Assembly: GCA_048380335.1 (NCBI GenBank)
Contig: DBFCCI010000001.1
Span: 38,572 to 102,571 of the forward strand
Length of the DNA stretch: 64,000 nucleotides
Source of the DNA: Lachnospira sp900551945
GTDB taxonomy: Bacteria > Bacillota > Clostridia > Lachnospirales > Lachnospiraceae
Direction of reading: 5' to 3'
This document shows, one piece after another, positions 27,154 through 35,585 of this stretch (its first letter is position 1; every line of letters begins with the position of its first letter). Both the position numbers and the translations under genes were made by a program. Below the pieces are notes generated by a model that made no database searches, was not told where the DNA came from, and saw only the letters and a list, made by a program, of their open reading frames with translations.

Positions 27154-27786
27154 CTATTTAATGAATTTATTCAAAAATTTTAAATACTTAAATTTATATT
27201 TGTACTGAACATCAGTTATAGCATTATATTCATCGTCTGTCAAAACATTCTTTAACTCCTCCTTTGAAGACTCTGGAAGCTCTCCGTATACAGAGTCAAC
27301 AAAACACAAAGGTGGATATAATACACACCACCAGTTTTTACCATTTGCCTCACCTATATCTATTCTAAATGCTTCATACTCCCCCGGTGGAAATGTCACA
27401 TCAGCATAAGTTTTCATTGGAAAATAGCTTTGCTCAAAATATACATTTACATTATAATTAAAGCCTTCTTTATGTATCGTATCAAGTGCTGTATCTTTTA
27501 TATCTTCTATATGCTGTGAAAGAATTTCTCTTGAAGTGTCTATTGATGGTGAATTTTCCAAAAATGGCTTTATATATGATACAACTTCATTTTTCACTTT
27601 AATTTTAAGCTGTTGGTCTGTATCTGTATCACTGTTCGCTCTTACATGAAATCTAATAATATTACTAGCAATTCCTGCCTGAACAAGACATTCATCAATA
27701 TTTATCTTTATACTTGACATAACAACAATCGCTGATACTGCTAACACCGAAAACAAACAAATTAATAGCCTGCACCCTTTTTTCAT
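27154..27786 (-). CDS. spoIIR: Stage II sporulation protein R
   Basis: SpoIIR is secreted from the forespore and triggers SpoIIGA cleavage of pro-sigma-E in the mother cell. The 210-residue protein has an N-terminal signal/anchor (LLICLFSVLAVSAIVV), then IIRFHVRANSDTDTDQQLKIKVKNEVVSYI and FPPGEYEAFRIDIGEANGKNWWCVLYPPLCF, the conserved SpoIIR blocks. Length is normal. The start at 27786 has GGAGG five bases upstream, the same leader as murI. A weak CAAAATTGTGT/ACACAAAATTTG dyad lies near 27850, in the spacer behind gntR. Confidence 0.93.
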   Translation of the reverse strand: MKKGCRLLICLFSVLAVSAIVVMSSIKINIDECLVQAGIASNIIRFHVRANSDTDTDQQLKIKVKNEVVSYIKPFLENSPSIDTSREILSQHIEDIKDTALDTIHKEGFNYNVNVYFEQSYFPMKTYADVTFPPGEYEAFRIDIGEANGKNWWCVLYPPLCFVDSVYGELPESSKEELKNVLTDDEYNAITDVQYKYKFKYLKFLNKFIK

Positions 27787-27982
27787 AATAACCTCCATAA
27801 ACTATAAGAAATACTCTTTGCGAGTTTTTCAAATTATCGCAGCAGCTACCAAAATTGTGTAAACACAAAATTTGACTAGCCGTTAATATTTACTATCTAC
27901 CTTATACTTATTTGATAGTTTTTATTTATGGTTAGATTATTAACATAAAAAGTGCAGACTATACATTAATGATAAATTTAAC

Positions 27983-28651
27983 TTACTTATTAAGAAGTCT
28001 TATAATTCCTTTTTCCTGATTATTAATATGCTGATATATAACTTTCTTAGCCTGTTCTACATTTCTATCCTTTAATTGCTTAATAATATCATTATGTTCG
28101 CTTATAAGTATAGAATGTGTTCTTGCATCTTTCACATATTCAAGTCTATAACGATACATTTGTTCACGAAGATTGTTAATTATCTGTATAAGTCTTGCAT
28201 TGTCAGTCATAGTATAGATTATATCGTGAAAATGTACATCTGCATCAACTATATTTACTACATCTTTTGAAACTATTGCTGTTTCAAAAAGCTTATTAGC
28301 GGCTTTAAGCTCTGCTAACTTCTCGTCTGTAACATTTTTACAAGCAAGTGCTACTACAAGTTCTTCAAGTGTTGCTCTTACTTCAAGAACATCTCTCATA
28401 TCCTTTTCAGTAATATGAGCTACTTCTGCACCCTTTCTTGGTATCATAATTACAAGTCCTTCAAGCTCTAACTTTCTTATAGCTTCTCTTATTGGAGTAC
28501 GGCTAACACCGAGCTTTTGAGCAAGCTGTATCTCCATAAGTCTTTCTCCAGGTTCCATCTCTCCCCTTAAAATTGCCTGCCTTAATGTATTAAATACAAC
28601 ATCTCTAAGTGGAAGATATTCATTTACATCCATTTTTAATTCGCCCTTCAT
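27983..28651 (-). CDS. GntR-family regulator, FadR/VanR (FCD) subgroup
   Basis: A 222-residue regulator. An N-terminal winged helix, LRDVVFNTLRQAILRGEMEPGERLMEIQLAQKLGVSRTPIREAIRKLELEGLVIMIPRKGAEVA, is followed by an all-helical FCD ligand domain with the metal-binding type His positions (DADVHFHDIIY and HISILISEHNDI-like region). The ligand is unknown, usually a small acid. It is 25 bases behind ispE, so it is probably co-transcribed with it, although the target need not be ispE. The start is fixed by GGAGG. Confidence 0.92.
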   Translation of the reverse strand: MKGELKMDVNEYLPLRDVVFNTLRQAILRGEMEPGERLMEIQLAQKLGVSRTPIREAIRKLELEGLVIMIPRKGAEVAHITEKDMRDVLEVRATLEELVVALACKNVTDEKLAELKAANKLFETAIVSKDVVNIVDADVHFHDIIYTMTDNARLIQIINNLREQMYRYRLEYVKDARTHSILISEHNDIIKQLKDRNVEQAKKVIYQHINNQEKGIIRLLNK

Positions 28652-28676
28652 CTATAGTGCCTCCATATTTATAATT

Positions 28677-29537
28677 TTAAAATGTTTCTGTTATATATAC
28701 TGTTCTAGCATCACCTTTTTCTTTAAGGTATACCTGACAGTTAAGTGCTGTCTGTTCATCTGGGAATATTCCAAACACTGTAGGTCCACTACCGCTCATC
28801 ATTGCATTGTATGCACCATGAGTAATCATGTCATTTTTTATATCTTGTATTACAGGATACAATGGAATTGTAACTGTTTCTAATACATTTCCCATTCTTA
28901 ATGCAATCTGCTCAATATTTTGCTCGTTAATTGCACTGATTATTCCATCAATATCAGGGTGAGTGCTTACTCCGCCCATATCAAGGTTTTCATATACAAG
29001 CTTAGTCGATACATTAATTGATGGCTTTGCAATTACAATCCACATATGCGGAACTGACTTTAATCTTGTAAGCTTTTCTCCAATTCCCTCTGCAAGAGCT
29101 GTTCCACGCATAACGCAGTATGGAACATCAGCACCAATACCAACTCCTAATTCCATCATTGTCTTTGTAGATAATCCCAAATCAAATAGCTTATTAATTC
29201 CAAATAAAGTAGAAGCTGCATCTGTACTTCCACCTGCCATTCCTGCTGCTACTGGTATAAACTTGTTAAGATTAACTTCTACACCACCAGCAAAGTTATA
29301 TTTATCTTTTAATAGCTTTGCAGCTTTATATATAAGATTATTTTCATTTACTGGAAGAAATGAAAGATTAGAAACAATTCTTATCTCATCTTCTGGTATT
29401 TTATTTATAATAATCCTATCATATATACCAATTGTTTGCATAATCATGCGTACTTCATGGTATCCGTCTTCCCTTTTTCCTAATACATCAAGACCAAGAT
29501 TAATCTTAGCCCTAGCCTTAAGTCTGATACTTTCCAT
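28677..29537 (-). CDS. ispE: 4-Diphosphocytidyl-2-C-methyl-D-erythritol kinase
   Basis: GHMP kinase of the MEP isoprenoid pathway; phosphorylates CDP-methylerythritol. The 286-residue protein has LKARAKINLGLDVLGKREDGYHEV at the start, the ATP loop PVAAGMAGGSTDAAS and the C-terminal SGSGPTVFGIF. The start at 29537 (MESIRLKARAK) is chosen because GGAG lies six bases upstream; earlier in-frame starts would add up to 24 unrelated residues. It leads a unit with the GntR gene. Confidence 0.95.
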   Translation of the reverse strand: MESIRLKARAKINLGLDVLGKREDGYHEVRMIMQTIGIYDRIIINKIPEDEIRIVSNLSFLPVNENNLIYKAAKLLKDKYNFAGGVEVNLNKFIPVAAGMAGGSTDAASTLFGINKLFDLGLSTKTMMELGVGIGADVPYCVMRGTALAEGIGEKLTRLKSVPHMWIVIAKPSINVSTKLVYENLDMGGVSTHPDIDGIISAINEQNIEQIALRMGNVLETVTIPLYPVIQDIKNDMITHGAYNAMMSGSGPTVFGIFPDEQTALNCQVYLKEKGDARTVYITETF

Positions 29538-29623
29538 ATTCATCTCCAAACATTGTTTCTTGTATACAAAACAGATTATACAAAATATATTGTACAAATG
29601 CAAGTACATATCACGCCTTAAAT

Positions 29624-30457
29624 CTAAATTGTTTCCTTATTCTTTCTATACTTATAAGGGGATATTCCTTTAATATGCTTAAATGCGTCACCAAAATAAT
29701 TACTATCATTAAAGCCACACTCAAATGCAATATCTGTTATTGTCATATCTGTATCAAGAAGCATTTTACACGCATTTTTAATTCTAATATTAACAATATA
29801 CTCTTTAAAGCCAAACCCTGTCACATGTTTAAATTTTTTAGAAAGGTACGATTTACTGATATGAAATTTTTCTGCCATATCATCAAGTGACAATCTCTTA
29901 CTATAATTATTATAAATATAAGTTGCAACTTCTTGTATTAATTGGTTATCAACATCAATTTCTTTAACAACATTTTGCTCAAACTTTTGACACCTTATTA
30001 TAAACAATAATAATTCAATAAGACTCGTTCTAATAAATGCTGGTGACAATATATCTTGTCCTTCATTTTCAAATATCATCTTATTAATAATTGCTTCAAC
30101 GTAATCTCTCCTTTTTTCAGGAATAGATATTATCCCTGTTTGAAGGCAGTCCTTTACCATTGCTTCTCCAATCACTTCTTTTATCCAATTAAGACTTGTT
30201 TCTCTAAAGCACACGACAAATCTATCACTGTATCCTTGTGTTGGAAATGTACTTTTGTGAATTGTACCTGCTGGCACAATTACTAAATCCCCACGACTCA
30301 ATTTATAAATATTATGGTCAATAAAAAATGTACAATCACCATTTAAAAGATAAAATATCTCATAATATGGGTGTACATGTCTGGGCTGTTGTTTATTTTC
30401 TTTTGCATTGCGTCTTACTTTATATACTTTATAATCTGTTTCCATATCATTAAACAT
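29624..30457 (-). CDS. AraC-family regulator with N-terminal cupin sensor
   Basis: A 277-residue regulator. The N-terminal half is a cupin-type sugar sensor (HVHPYYEIFYLLNGDCTFFIDHNIYKLSRGDLVIVPAGTIH). The C-terminal quarter has two helix-turn-helices: LSLDDMAEKFHISKSYLSKKFKHVTG and ITDIAFECGFNDSNYFGDAFKHIKGISPYKYRK. It probably controls a carbohydrate gene, but no sugar gene is adjacent; the MATE gene at 30823 is divergent. The ATG follows GTGAGG. Confidence 0.92.
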   Translation of the reverse strand: MFNDMETDYKVYKVRRNAKENKQQPRHVHPYYEIFYLLNGDCTFFIDHNIYKLSRGDLVIVPAGTIHKSTFPTQGYSDRFVVCFRETSLNWIKEVIGEAMVKDCLQTGIISIPEKRRDYVEAIINKMIFENEGQDILSPAFIRTSLIELLLFIIRCQKFEQNVVKEIDVDNQLIQEVATYIYNNYSKRLSLDDMAEKFHISKSYLSKKFKHVTGFGFKEYIVNIRIKNACKMLLDTDMTITDIAFECGFNDSNYFGDAFKHIKGISPYKYRKNKETI

Positions 30458-30822
30458 AATAAAACCTCACTTCTATATTTTTAATATATGTAACTTCATT
30501 TATTTAAACAGCTATTCCCACTCCTACTTTATCATTTTCTTATAATAATATTGCATATTAAAATAACTTGCTATACCATAGCTTCTTACAATAGAAGTTT
30601 GCCACTTTCTTAATAGTATTAAATAATTAAAAAATTAATATACTACTACTTCAATATAATTTCATAATATAATACCACTTTTTTTCTGTAAAACAAAGTT
30701 TTTTTAACTATTTATAAGTAGTATTTACTGTTTTTTATGCTATTATATTAGTATATTAATTACTTAACACTTATTGCTTTATTTAAAAAACTTGTTTTAT
30801 AGTTTAAAATTATAATGAAAGG
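30458..30822. other. AT-rich divergent spacer between araC-type and MATE genes
   Basis: 365 bases with no gene, no convincing inverted repeat and no clear consensus promoter. A weak TTTACT - TATTAG pair on the plus strand near 30728-30757 could serve the MATE gene. Otherwise I see only A/T runs. Confidence 0.5.
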
Positions 30823-32232
30823 ATGATTACAATGGCAAAACCTATTAGTGCAGATAAAAGAAAGCTAATTCTTGAAGGAAATCTTATACATGCAATACTT
30901 ATGTTAGCAATTCCTGTAATGATTAACAGTTTTATACAATCCATGTATAATCTTACAGATACCTTCTGGCTTGGTAAAATTGGAACTGAGTCACAAGCAG
31001 CTATTACACTTGTTTCTCCTATGCAAAATATATTAATAAATTTCGGTGCAGGTATCACAACTGCGGGTTCAATACTGATTTCTCAATACTTAGGTGCTAA
31101 ACAAGATAAGCAAGCTAACTCAATGGCAAATCATATATGTATATGCTCAATGATTTTTTCAATTTTTTGTGCATTTTTTTGTTGGCTTGCAACCCCAGCA
31201 ATTGTAGGCTGGCTAGGTGCTTCGGGTGTGATTTATAGCTATGGAATTAAATATTTACGCATTGTAGTACTTGACCTTCCATTTCTTTTTATGATAAACT
31301 TATACACGTCGGTTAAGCAATCACAAGGAGATACATTAAGACCTATGTTTCTTAATGTACTTGGTGTTAGCATTAATCTTATATTAGACCCATTATTACT
31401 TATGGTGTTTAAGTTAGGTATTGGTGGTGCAGCTTTTGCTACACTTATAGCTAAGATACCTAGTGCAATAGTTGCTTTTATTGCACTTCGTGGTGATAAT
31501 CAACTTATCCGTATTGACTTTAAAGGTTTTAAGTTTGAAAAATCTAAGGCTTTGGCTATTTTAAAAGTCGGTCTTCCTACTGCGATTGGCGGAAGTACTA
31601 TGCAGTTTGGTTTCTTACTTATGACGAAAAATGTTAATGCTTACGGTACTATTGCTACTACAGCTTATGGTATCGGTAATAAAATTAACAGCATTATTAC
31701 TATGCCCGCTAGTGGTATAGGTTCAGCTATCTCAACTATAGTTGGTCAGAATTTTGGTGCTAACAATATTAAGAGAGCTGACAAAGCTTATCACATTGCT
31801 TTAAAAATAGGTATTGCATTTTTATTTATTTGTGGTATAATCTTATCAAGACCGTTTGTAGCAGAGCCGATTGTTCGTTTTTTCACATCGGATGAAGCGG
31901 TTGTTCCACTTGCAACGAACTTTTTATCAATTATGGCAATTTGTTGCTGGACTAATTCGTTTTATAATGTTACAATGGGTATGTTTCAAGGTTCTGGTCA
32001 TACCATAATAACCATGATAGTTGATGCTTCAAGAATATGGGTGTTTAGATTTTTAACACTTTGGGTATGTTCATCACTTCTTGGTATGGGCGTTGAAAGC
32101 GTATGGTATGCCGTAGTAGTAAGTAATGCTACATCAGCATTAATACTCTACATTTTATATTGGACTGGCATTTGGAAACATCGCACTGTCAAGATTGACA
32201 AGGATAGCGATTGTGAACCTGAAACAATTTAA
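30823..32232 (+). CDS. MATE-family exporter
   Basis: Complete 469-residue transporter with about twelve membrane helices. ILMLAIPVMINSFIQSMYNLTDTFWLG and ITLVSPMQNILINFGAGITTAGSILISQYLGAKQ are the first-lobe motifs and TAYGIGNKINSIITMPASGIGSAISTIVGQNFGA the second-lobe motif. It belongs to a different MATE branch from the pair at 11-14 kb. The ATG at 30823 follows AAAGGATG. The substrate is unknown; the divergent AraC regulator may control it. Confidence 0.93.
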   Translation: MITMAKPISADKRKLILEGNLIHAILMLAIPVMINSFIQSMYNLTDTFWLGKIGTESQAAITLVSPMQNILINFGAGITTAGSILISQYLGAKQDKQANSMANHICICSMIFSIFCAFFCWLATPAIVGWLGASGVIYSYGIKYLRIVVLDLPFLFMINLYTSVKQSQGDTLRPMFLNVLGVSINLILDPLLLMVFKLGIGGAAFATLIAKIPSAIVAFIALRGDNQLIRIDFKGFKFEKSKALAILKVGLPTAIGGSTMQFGFLLMTKNVNAYGTIATTAYGIGNKINSIITMPASGIGSAISTIVGQNFGANNIKRADKAYHIALKIGIAFLFICGIILSRPFVAEPIVRFFTSDEAVVPLATNFLSIMAICCWTNSFYNVTMGMFQGSGHTIITMIVDASRIWVFRFLTLWVCSSLLGMGVESVWYAVVVSNATSALILYILYWTGIWKHRTVKIDKDSDCEPETI

Positions 32233-32255
32233 TAAGCCATTTTCCCCTATTTCGA

Positions 32256-32303
32256 TAGCCTTCGGTTACGCATCCCCCCTCAGTGTGGCCGAAGGTATTT
32301 TTA
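32256..32303 (+). terminator. Terminator of the 30823-32232 MATE gene
   Basis: GCCTTCGG (32258-32265) pairs with CCGAAGGT (32289-32296), followed by ATTTTTATT. The loop is large and G/C-rich (TTACGCATCCCCCC). The remaining spacer to 32560 is AT-rich with no gene. Confidence 0.75.
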
Positions 32304-32560
32304 TTGTAGTTCAAAATATTATTTCTGTATTTTTTAATATATCAGTATAATAAATTTTCTAGTTTTCTTACTTTTAATCTATCTCATAAATATATCACCA
32401 TATCTTAAATAATTATTCCCCCACCTAGCAAGTTATTATTTCGTTACTCCATTTTTCAGAAAAATGAATAACTTCAATGGGCAAAATCAATCAAAATAAA
32501 ACATTCAATAGTGAATTATACTATATCTTGCAAAAGTTTATTATATACACTATAGAATAT

Positions 32561-32615
32561 AAAAAGAATATACATTTTAACACTTATTAAGCATTGTTAA
32601 AATATATACTCTTTT
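32561..32615. terminator. Bidirectional hairpin downstream of the FMN reductase gene
   Basis: AAAAAGAATATACATTTTAACA (two short blocks, 32561-32582) pairs with TGTTAAAATATATACTCTTTTT (32594-32615) with two mismatches. T-runs flank both sides, so it can terminate the minus-strand gene ending at 32661. Confidence 0.6.
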
Positions 32616-32660
32616 TAATTTCAATAAAATATTCTATTTAATAATACTTTTTTATTAAGC

Positions 32661-33290
32661 TTAAAGATTAATATAATTAGTTTTAATCTTTGCTTCTGTT
32701 TCTGGAGCTTCTATTCCTGCTTTCTTTCCTGCTTCAATACACTTTAATATCCAAGCCATATTTTTACCCAAAATACGCATAGTCTGAATACCTTCTTTAT
32801 CTTCCATAACTTCTTGTGGTGTATTGCCATGAACCATATTCCAATAATTACTTGTAATAATTGGCATTTGTGCAATTCCTGGGTGTTTTTGAAGTTGGTC
32901 AAGTGTAGCTGTAGCTCCACCTCTTCTACAACTTGCAATGCAGGCTGCTGGTTTATGTGCCATTGGATAACCTGCATAGAACAATCTATCCATAAATGAT
33001 GTTATTGCCCCTGAAGCTGACGCATAATGAACTGGTGAGCCAAATACAATACCATCTGCTTCCTTTGCCTTTAAAATACCCTCATTAACTGTATCATAAT
33101 TGTATACACACTGATGATTGCCTTTTTTTGAACAGACTCCACAGCCCATACAACCCTTTACAGCCTTAGTTCCTACATGAAAAATCTCTGTTTCAATTCC
33201 ATTTTTCTCAAGTTCATCTGCCACAACTTTAAGTGCTGTGTATGTACAGCCCTCCTTTTTAGGACTTCCATTGATTAATAATACTTTCAT
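32661..33290 (-). CDS. NADPH-dependent FMN reductase / flavodoxin-family oxidoreductase
   Basis: A 209-residue flavoprotein: MKVLLINGSPKKEGCTYTAL is the FMN phosphate loop, VKGCMGCGVCSKKGNHQCVYNYD is a Cys-rich loop typical of iron-sulfur flavoprotein-like enzymes, and GIVFGSPVHYASASGAITSFMDRLFYAG completes the flavin site. It is probably an electron-transfer or quinone/chromate-type reductase. The start at 33290 follows GGAAAGGG; eleven extra in-frame codons upstream lack a ribosome site. Single gene. Confidence 0.88.
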   Translation of the reverse strand: MKVLLINGSPKKEGCTYTALKVVADELEKNGIETEIFHVGTKAVKGCMGCGVCSKKGNHQCVYNYDTVNEGILKAKEADGIVFGSPVHYASASGAITSFMDRLFYAGYPMAHKPAACIASCRRGGATATLDQLQKHPGIAQMPIITSNYWNMVHGNTPQEVMEDKEGIQTMRILGKNMAWILKCIEAGKKAGIEAPETEAKIKTNYINL

Positions 33291-33482
33291 TTTATACCCT
33301 TTCCGAATAGTGTTATTTACCATTCTTAATATAATTCATAATGTTTAAGTGAAAATATAATCACAATATTATAACAACAACTGCATGAACTGTAATATTT
33401 TTAACTTAAACATTACATTGATTAATATATTAACATATATTAGACACTCATATATATCTATTATAAGTTTTATTTACAAATT

Positions 33483-34166
33483 CTACTTTTTAATTTTTTT
33501 ATTAATATTACTAAGCTTTCTTATAAACACAGTCATTATAATTAATCCTATAAGACATATTATACTGCCAAATGCAGGATACATAGTGACTTTTACATCA
33601 GCCCCTAACACATTTTTTCCTGTAAAAACTATTAATAACACCTGAACAATATATGATATAAATGACACTATATTAAAATACCAAGCTGCTTTATAAACTC
33701 TTATACAAACAAGAACTGCTGAAACTGCTGCCAGTATTACACATAACTTTCCAAATATTCCACCAAACATATATCCTGTAAATAGATTACCTTGACTTAT
33801 CTTTACTGTATCGGCAATAACCCCCCAAAAACTAAGATATGAGCCGATAAACAAAAGAATTGCACCTCCAAGTGCTGCAATTACCCTGTTATCAGACATG
33901 ATTGAATCAAAAATTGCACTTGTCTGTGTATTTTCTTCTTCCTCATAGCTACTTTCGCTATCAGAACTACCATTCTCATCAGAATATTCCACATTTTCTG
34001 TTGTATATTCTATTTCATTATCACCATCTTTTTTTAAACTTTTTTCTAATAATTCACTATTATCTTGTATATCACTTTCTTTTGACACTTCACCATGCTC
34101 AATCAATTCAATGTCTAATACTTCACTGTCATCTTCTTCCTTATTCTCCACTTTCTTATACTTCAT
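33483..34166 (-). CDS. Membrane protein with acidic disordered N-terminus, function unknown
   Basis: Not recognised. About 227 residues: the first 85 are extremely acidic and Ser/Asn-rich (many E, D and S runs), then four membrane helices at about 98-118, 134-155, 162-183 and 193-218, and a short basic tail. The helices contain GGAILLFIGSYLSF and IFGKLCVILAAVSAVLVCIRVYKAAWYF, a layout seen in small bacterial membrane proteins with zinc-ribbon or disordered leaders, but no Cys ribbon is present. The start ATG at 34166 has GAAAGGA upstream. Single gene. Confidence 0.7.
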   Translation of the reverse strand: MKYKKVENKEEDDSEVLDIELIEHGEVSKESDIQDNSELLEKSLKKDGDNEIEYTTENVEYSDENGSSDSESSYEEEENTQTSAIFDSIMSDNRVIAALGGAILLFIGSYLSFWGVIADTVKISQGNLFTGYMFGGIFGKLCVILAAVSAVLVCIRVYKAAWYFNIVSFISYIVQVLLIVFTGKNVLGADVKVTMYPAFGSIICLIGLIIMTVFIRKLSNINKKIKK

Positions 34167-34473
34167 CAATACACTTCCTTTCTATTTTTTTATAGTATTA
34201 AAAATAGTAAATATATTTTAGCAACAACCTCGCATAAATACAATAAGTTTATTCAATCCACTAATTTTTTTAAGATTTTAGTCCGATTAATACTATAACT
34301 AGATGTTAATACTCCCTAATAATACTTTGTAAACTGCAACAGCCCATTAAGGTCTGTGGCTTCTGTTAAATAAAAATAATAACATATTATTATAAGGGAA
34401 CAAAAGATAATAATGTAATGCAGTATTATAGTTGATTTTCTTAACTTAATCAAGCTGTGGAATGGAGGAAAAT
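34167..34473. other. Divergent spacer, no clear feature
   Basis: 307 bases between two unknown genes. A short GCAACAGCCC word at 34340-34349 recalls the GGGCTGT hairpins elsewhere, but its partner arm is missing. An AATAATA/TATTATT dyad lies near 34376-34394. No promoter was convincing. Confidence 0.4.
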
Positions 34474-35109
34474 ATGGATTTATACGGAATTAACACTGGA
34501 TACCAGTCAACTCAGACTTATGCTACTTCAAGTAAGCAAGCAACTAATTCAACACAGACTACTAACAATAAGTCTAGCGATACAAAAAAGACAAATGACG
34601 CTTATTCTGGCGCTGCTGCTGTTTACGAAAGTAGTTCAGCTTCAACTAATAAAACATCAAGTGACACAGGCACAGTTAAAGTAAAGCGAGATAACTCAGC
34701 TATTATATCTCAGCTTAAGTCTGACGCAGAAACAAGAATGGCTCAAATGCAATCTCTTGTAACACAAATGTTCCAGAAACAAGGAAAAACAATCGGAACG
34801 GCTGATAATATGTGGAAAATGCTTGCAAATGGCAATTTTACTGCCGATGCTGATACAATAGCACAAGCTAAAAAAGATATCTCAGAAGATGGATACTGGG
34901 GAGTTTCTCAGACATCCGAAAGAATATTCTCATTTGCACAAGCTCTTGCTGGCGATGATAAAGAAAAAATGCAGTCTATGGTAGAAGCATTTAAGAAAGG
35001 CTTCTCAGAAGCAACTAAGTCATGGGGCAAGTCACTCCCTAGCATTTCAAATGACACTTATGATGCAGTAATAGATAAGTTCAACAATTGGTTTGACAAC
35101 CAAGATTAA
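34474..35109 (+). CDS. Protein of unknown function, disordered N-terminus and helical C-terminus
   Basis: A 211-residue soluble protein that I do not recognise. Residues 1-75 are Ser/Thr/Asn/Gln-rich and probably disordered, with no signal peptide. From about 78 on there is a compact helical part: AIISQLKSDAETRMAQMQSLVTQMFQKQGKTIG, then WKMLANGNFTADADTIAQAKKDISEDGYWGVSQTSERIFSFAQALAGDD and a C-terminal Trp-rich end. The start at 34474 has GGAGG five bases upstream; an ATG four codons earlier contains that site. No operon partner. Confidence 0.7.
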   Translation: MDLYGINTGYQSTQTYATSSKQATNSTQTTNNKSSDTKKTNDAYSGAAAVYESSSASTNKTSSDTGTVKVKRDNSAIISQLKSDAETRMAQMQSLVTQMFQKQGKTIGTADNMWKMLANGNFTADADTIAQAKKDISEDGYWGVSQTSERIFSFAQALAGDDKEKMQSMVEAFKKGFSEATKSWGKSLPSISNDTYDAVIDKFNNWFDNQD

Positions 35110-35219
35110 ATAAATAAACAACCTTATACTAATTTTAAATTTATAAATTACAAAATTTTTAAACGCAAAACAGGGAAAATGACTATACTTCCTTGTAGAA
35201 ATGCAAAAGACAATCGCTA
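35110..35219. other. Short spacer before the solo IS right end
   Basis: AT-rich. It might hold the last codons of a lost tnpB, but no Cys-pair zinc-finger remnant was recognisable. Confidence 0.3.
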
Positions 35220-35347
35220 ATGTGGTCATAGAACTGTTTAATTGTTAAGTTCACTACTCTGATAAAAATACAGTATATCCAAAGTGAAAATAATTTACTA
35301 TTACTACAAAATATCAACAGCTAGAACCTACATAGCTTGAGTAGTCA
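35220..35347 (+). mobile_element. Solo right end of a TnpB-type IS element (omegaRNA region remnant)
   Basis: Reading 5' to 3', ATGTGGTCATAGAACTG, TTGTTAAGTTCACTACTCTGATA, ACAGTA-ATCCAAAGT, TATTACTACA-AATATCA, CAGCTAGAACCTACA-AGCTTG and GAGTAGTCAA align along their whole length with the element end on the minus strand at 63864-64000. The terminal TAGAACC-hairpin-GAGTAGTCA block is the usual right-end shape of IS200/IS605-like elements carrying tnpB. No tnpB lies upstream here. The stems are weakened, so I call it a decayed remnant. In intact elements this region yields the guide RNA of TnpB (established knowledge). Confidence 0.65.
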
Positions 35348-35375
35348 AAAAAATAATACACACAAGAAAGCAGGG

Positions 35376-35574
35376 TGGCATATTTTATAGTATCTGGTAA
35401 AGGCTAAGTATTTCTTAGATATGCTTTTCTAAAAACAGTGATGTCCCGACACGACGTCGGGACAAGCAACCAGCGACACGATGTCACATTGGTTGCGTTC
35501 ACGTCCGTTTTCTCAATAAAAAAAGCACATCTTAGAAATACTTAGCCTTTATCCACTACTATAAAATATTACCT
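35376..35574. repeat. Large structured element, family B/C, copy 1
   Basis: Outer stem: TATTTTATAGTA, GG-TAAAGGCTAAG, TATTTCTTAGATATGC on the left pair with GCACATCTTAGAAATA, CTTAGCCTTTATCC and ACTATAAAATA on the right (about 45 pairs, few mismatches). Inside are two hairpins: CCCGAC-ACGAC-GTCGGG, then GCAACCA with TGGTTGC around GCGACACGATGTCAC. TTCACGTCCGT follows. The centre is far richer in G+C than the surroundings. The element begins 29 bases after the solo IS end and ends 12 bases past the stop of the minus-strand PIG-V-like gene. Confidence 0.8.
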
Positions 35575-35585
35575 CTGCGTTTCTC

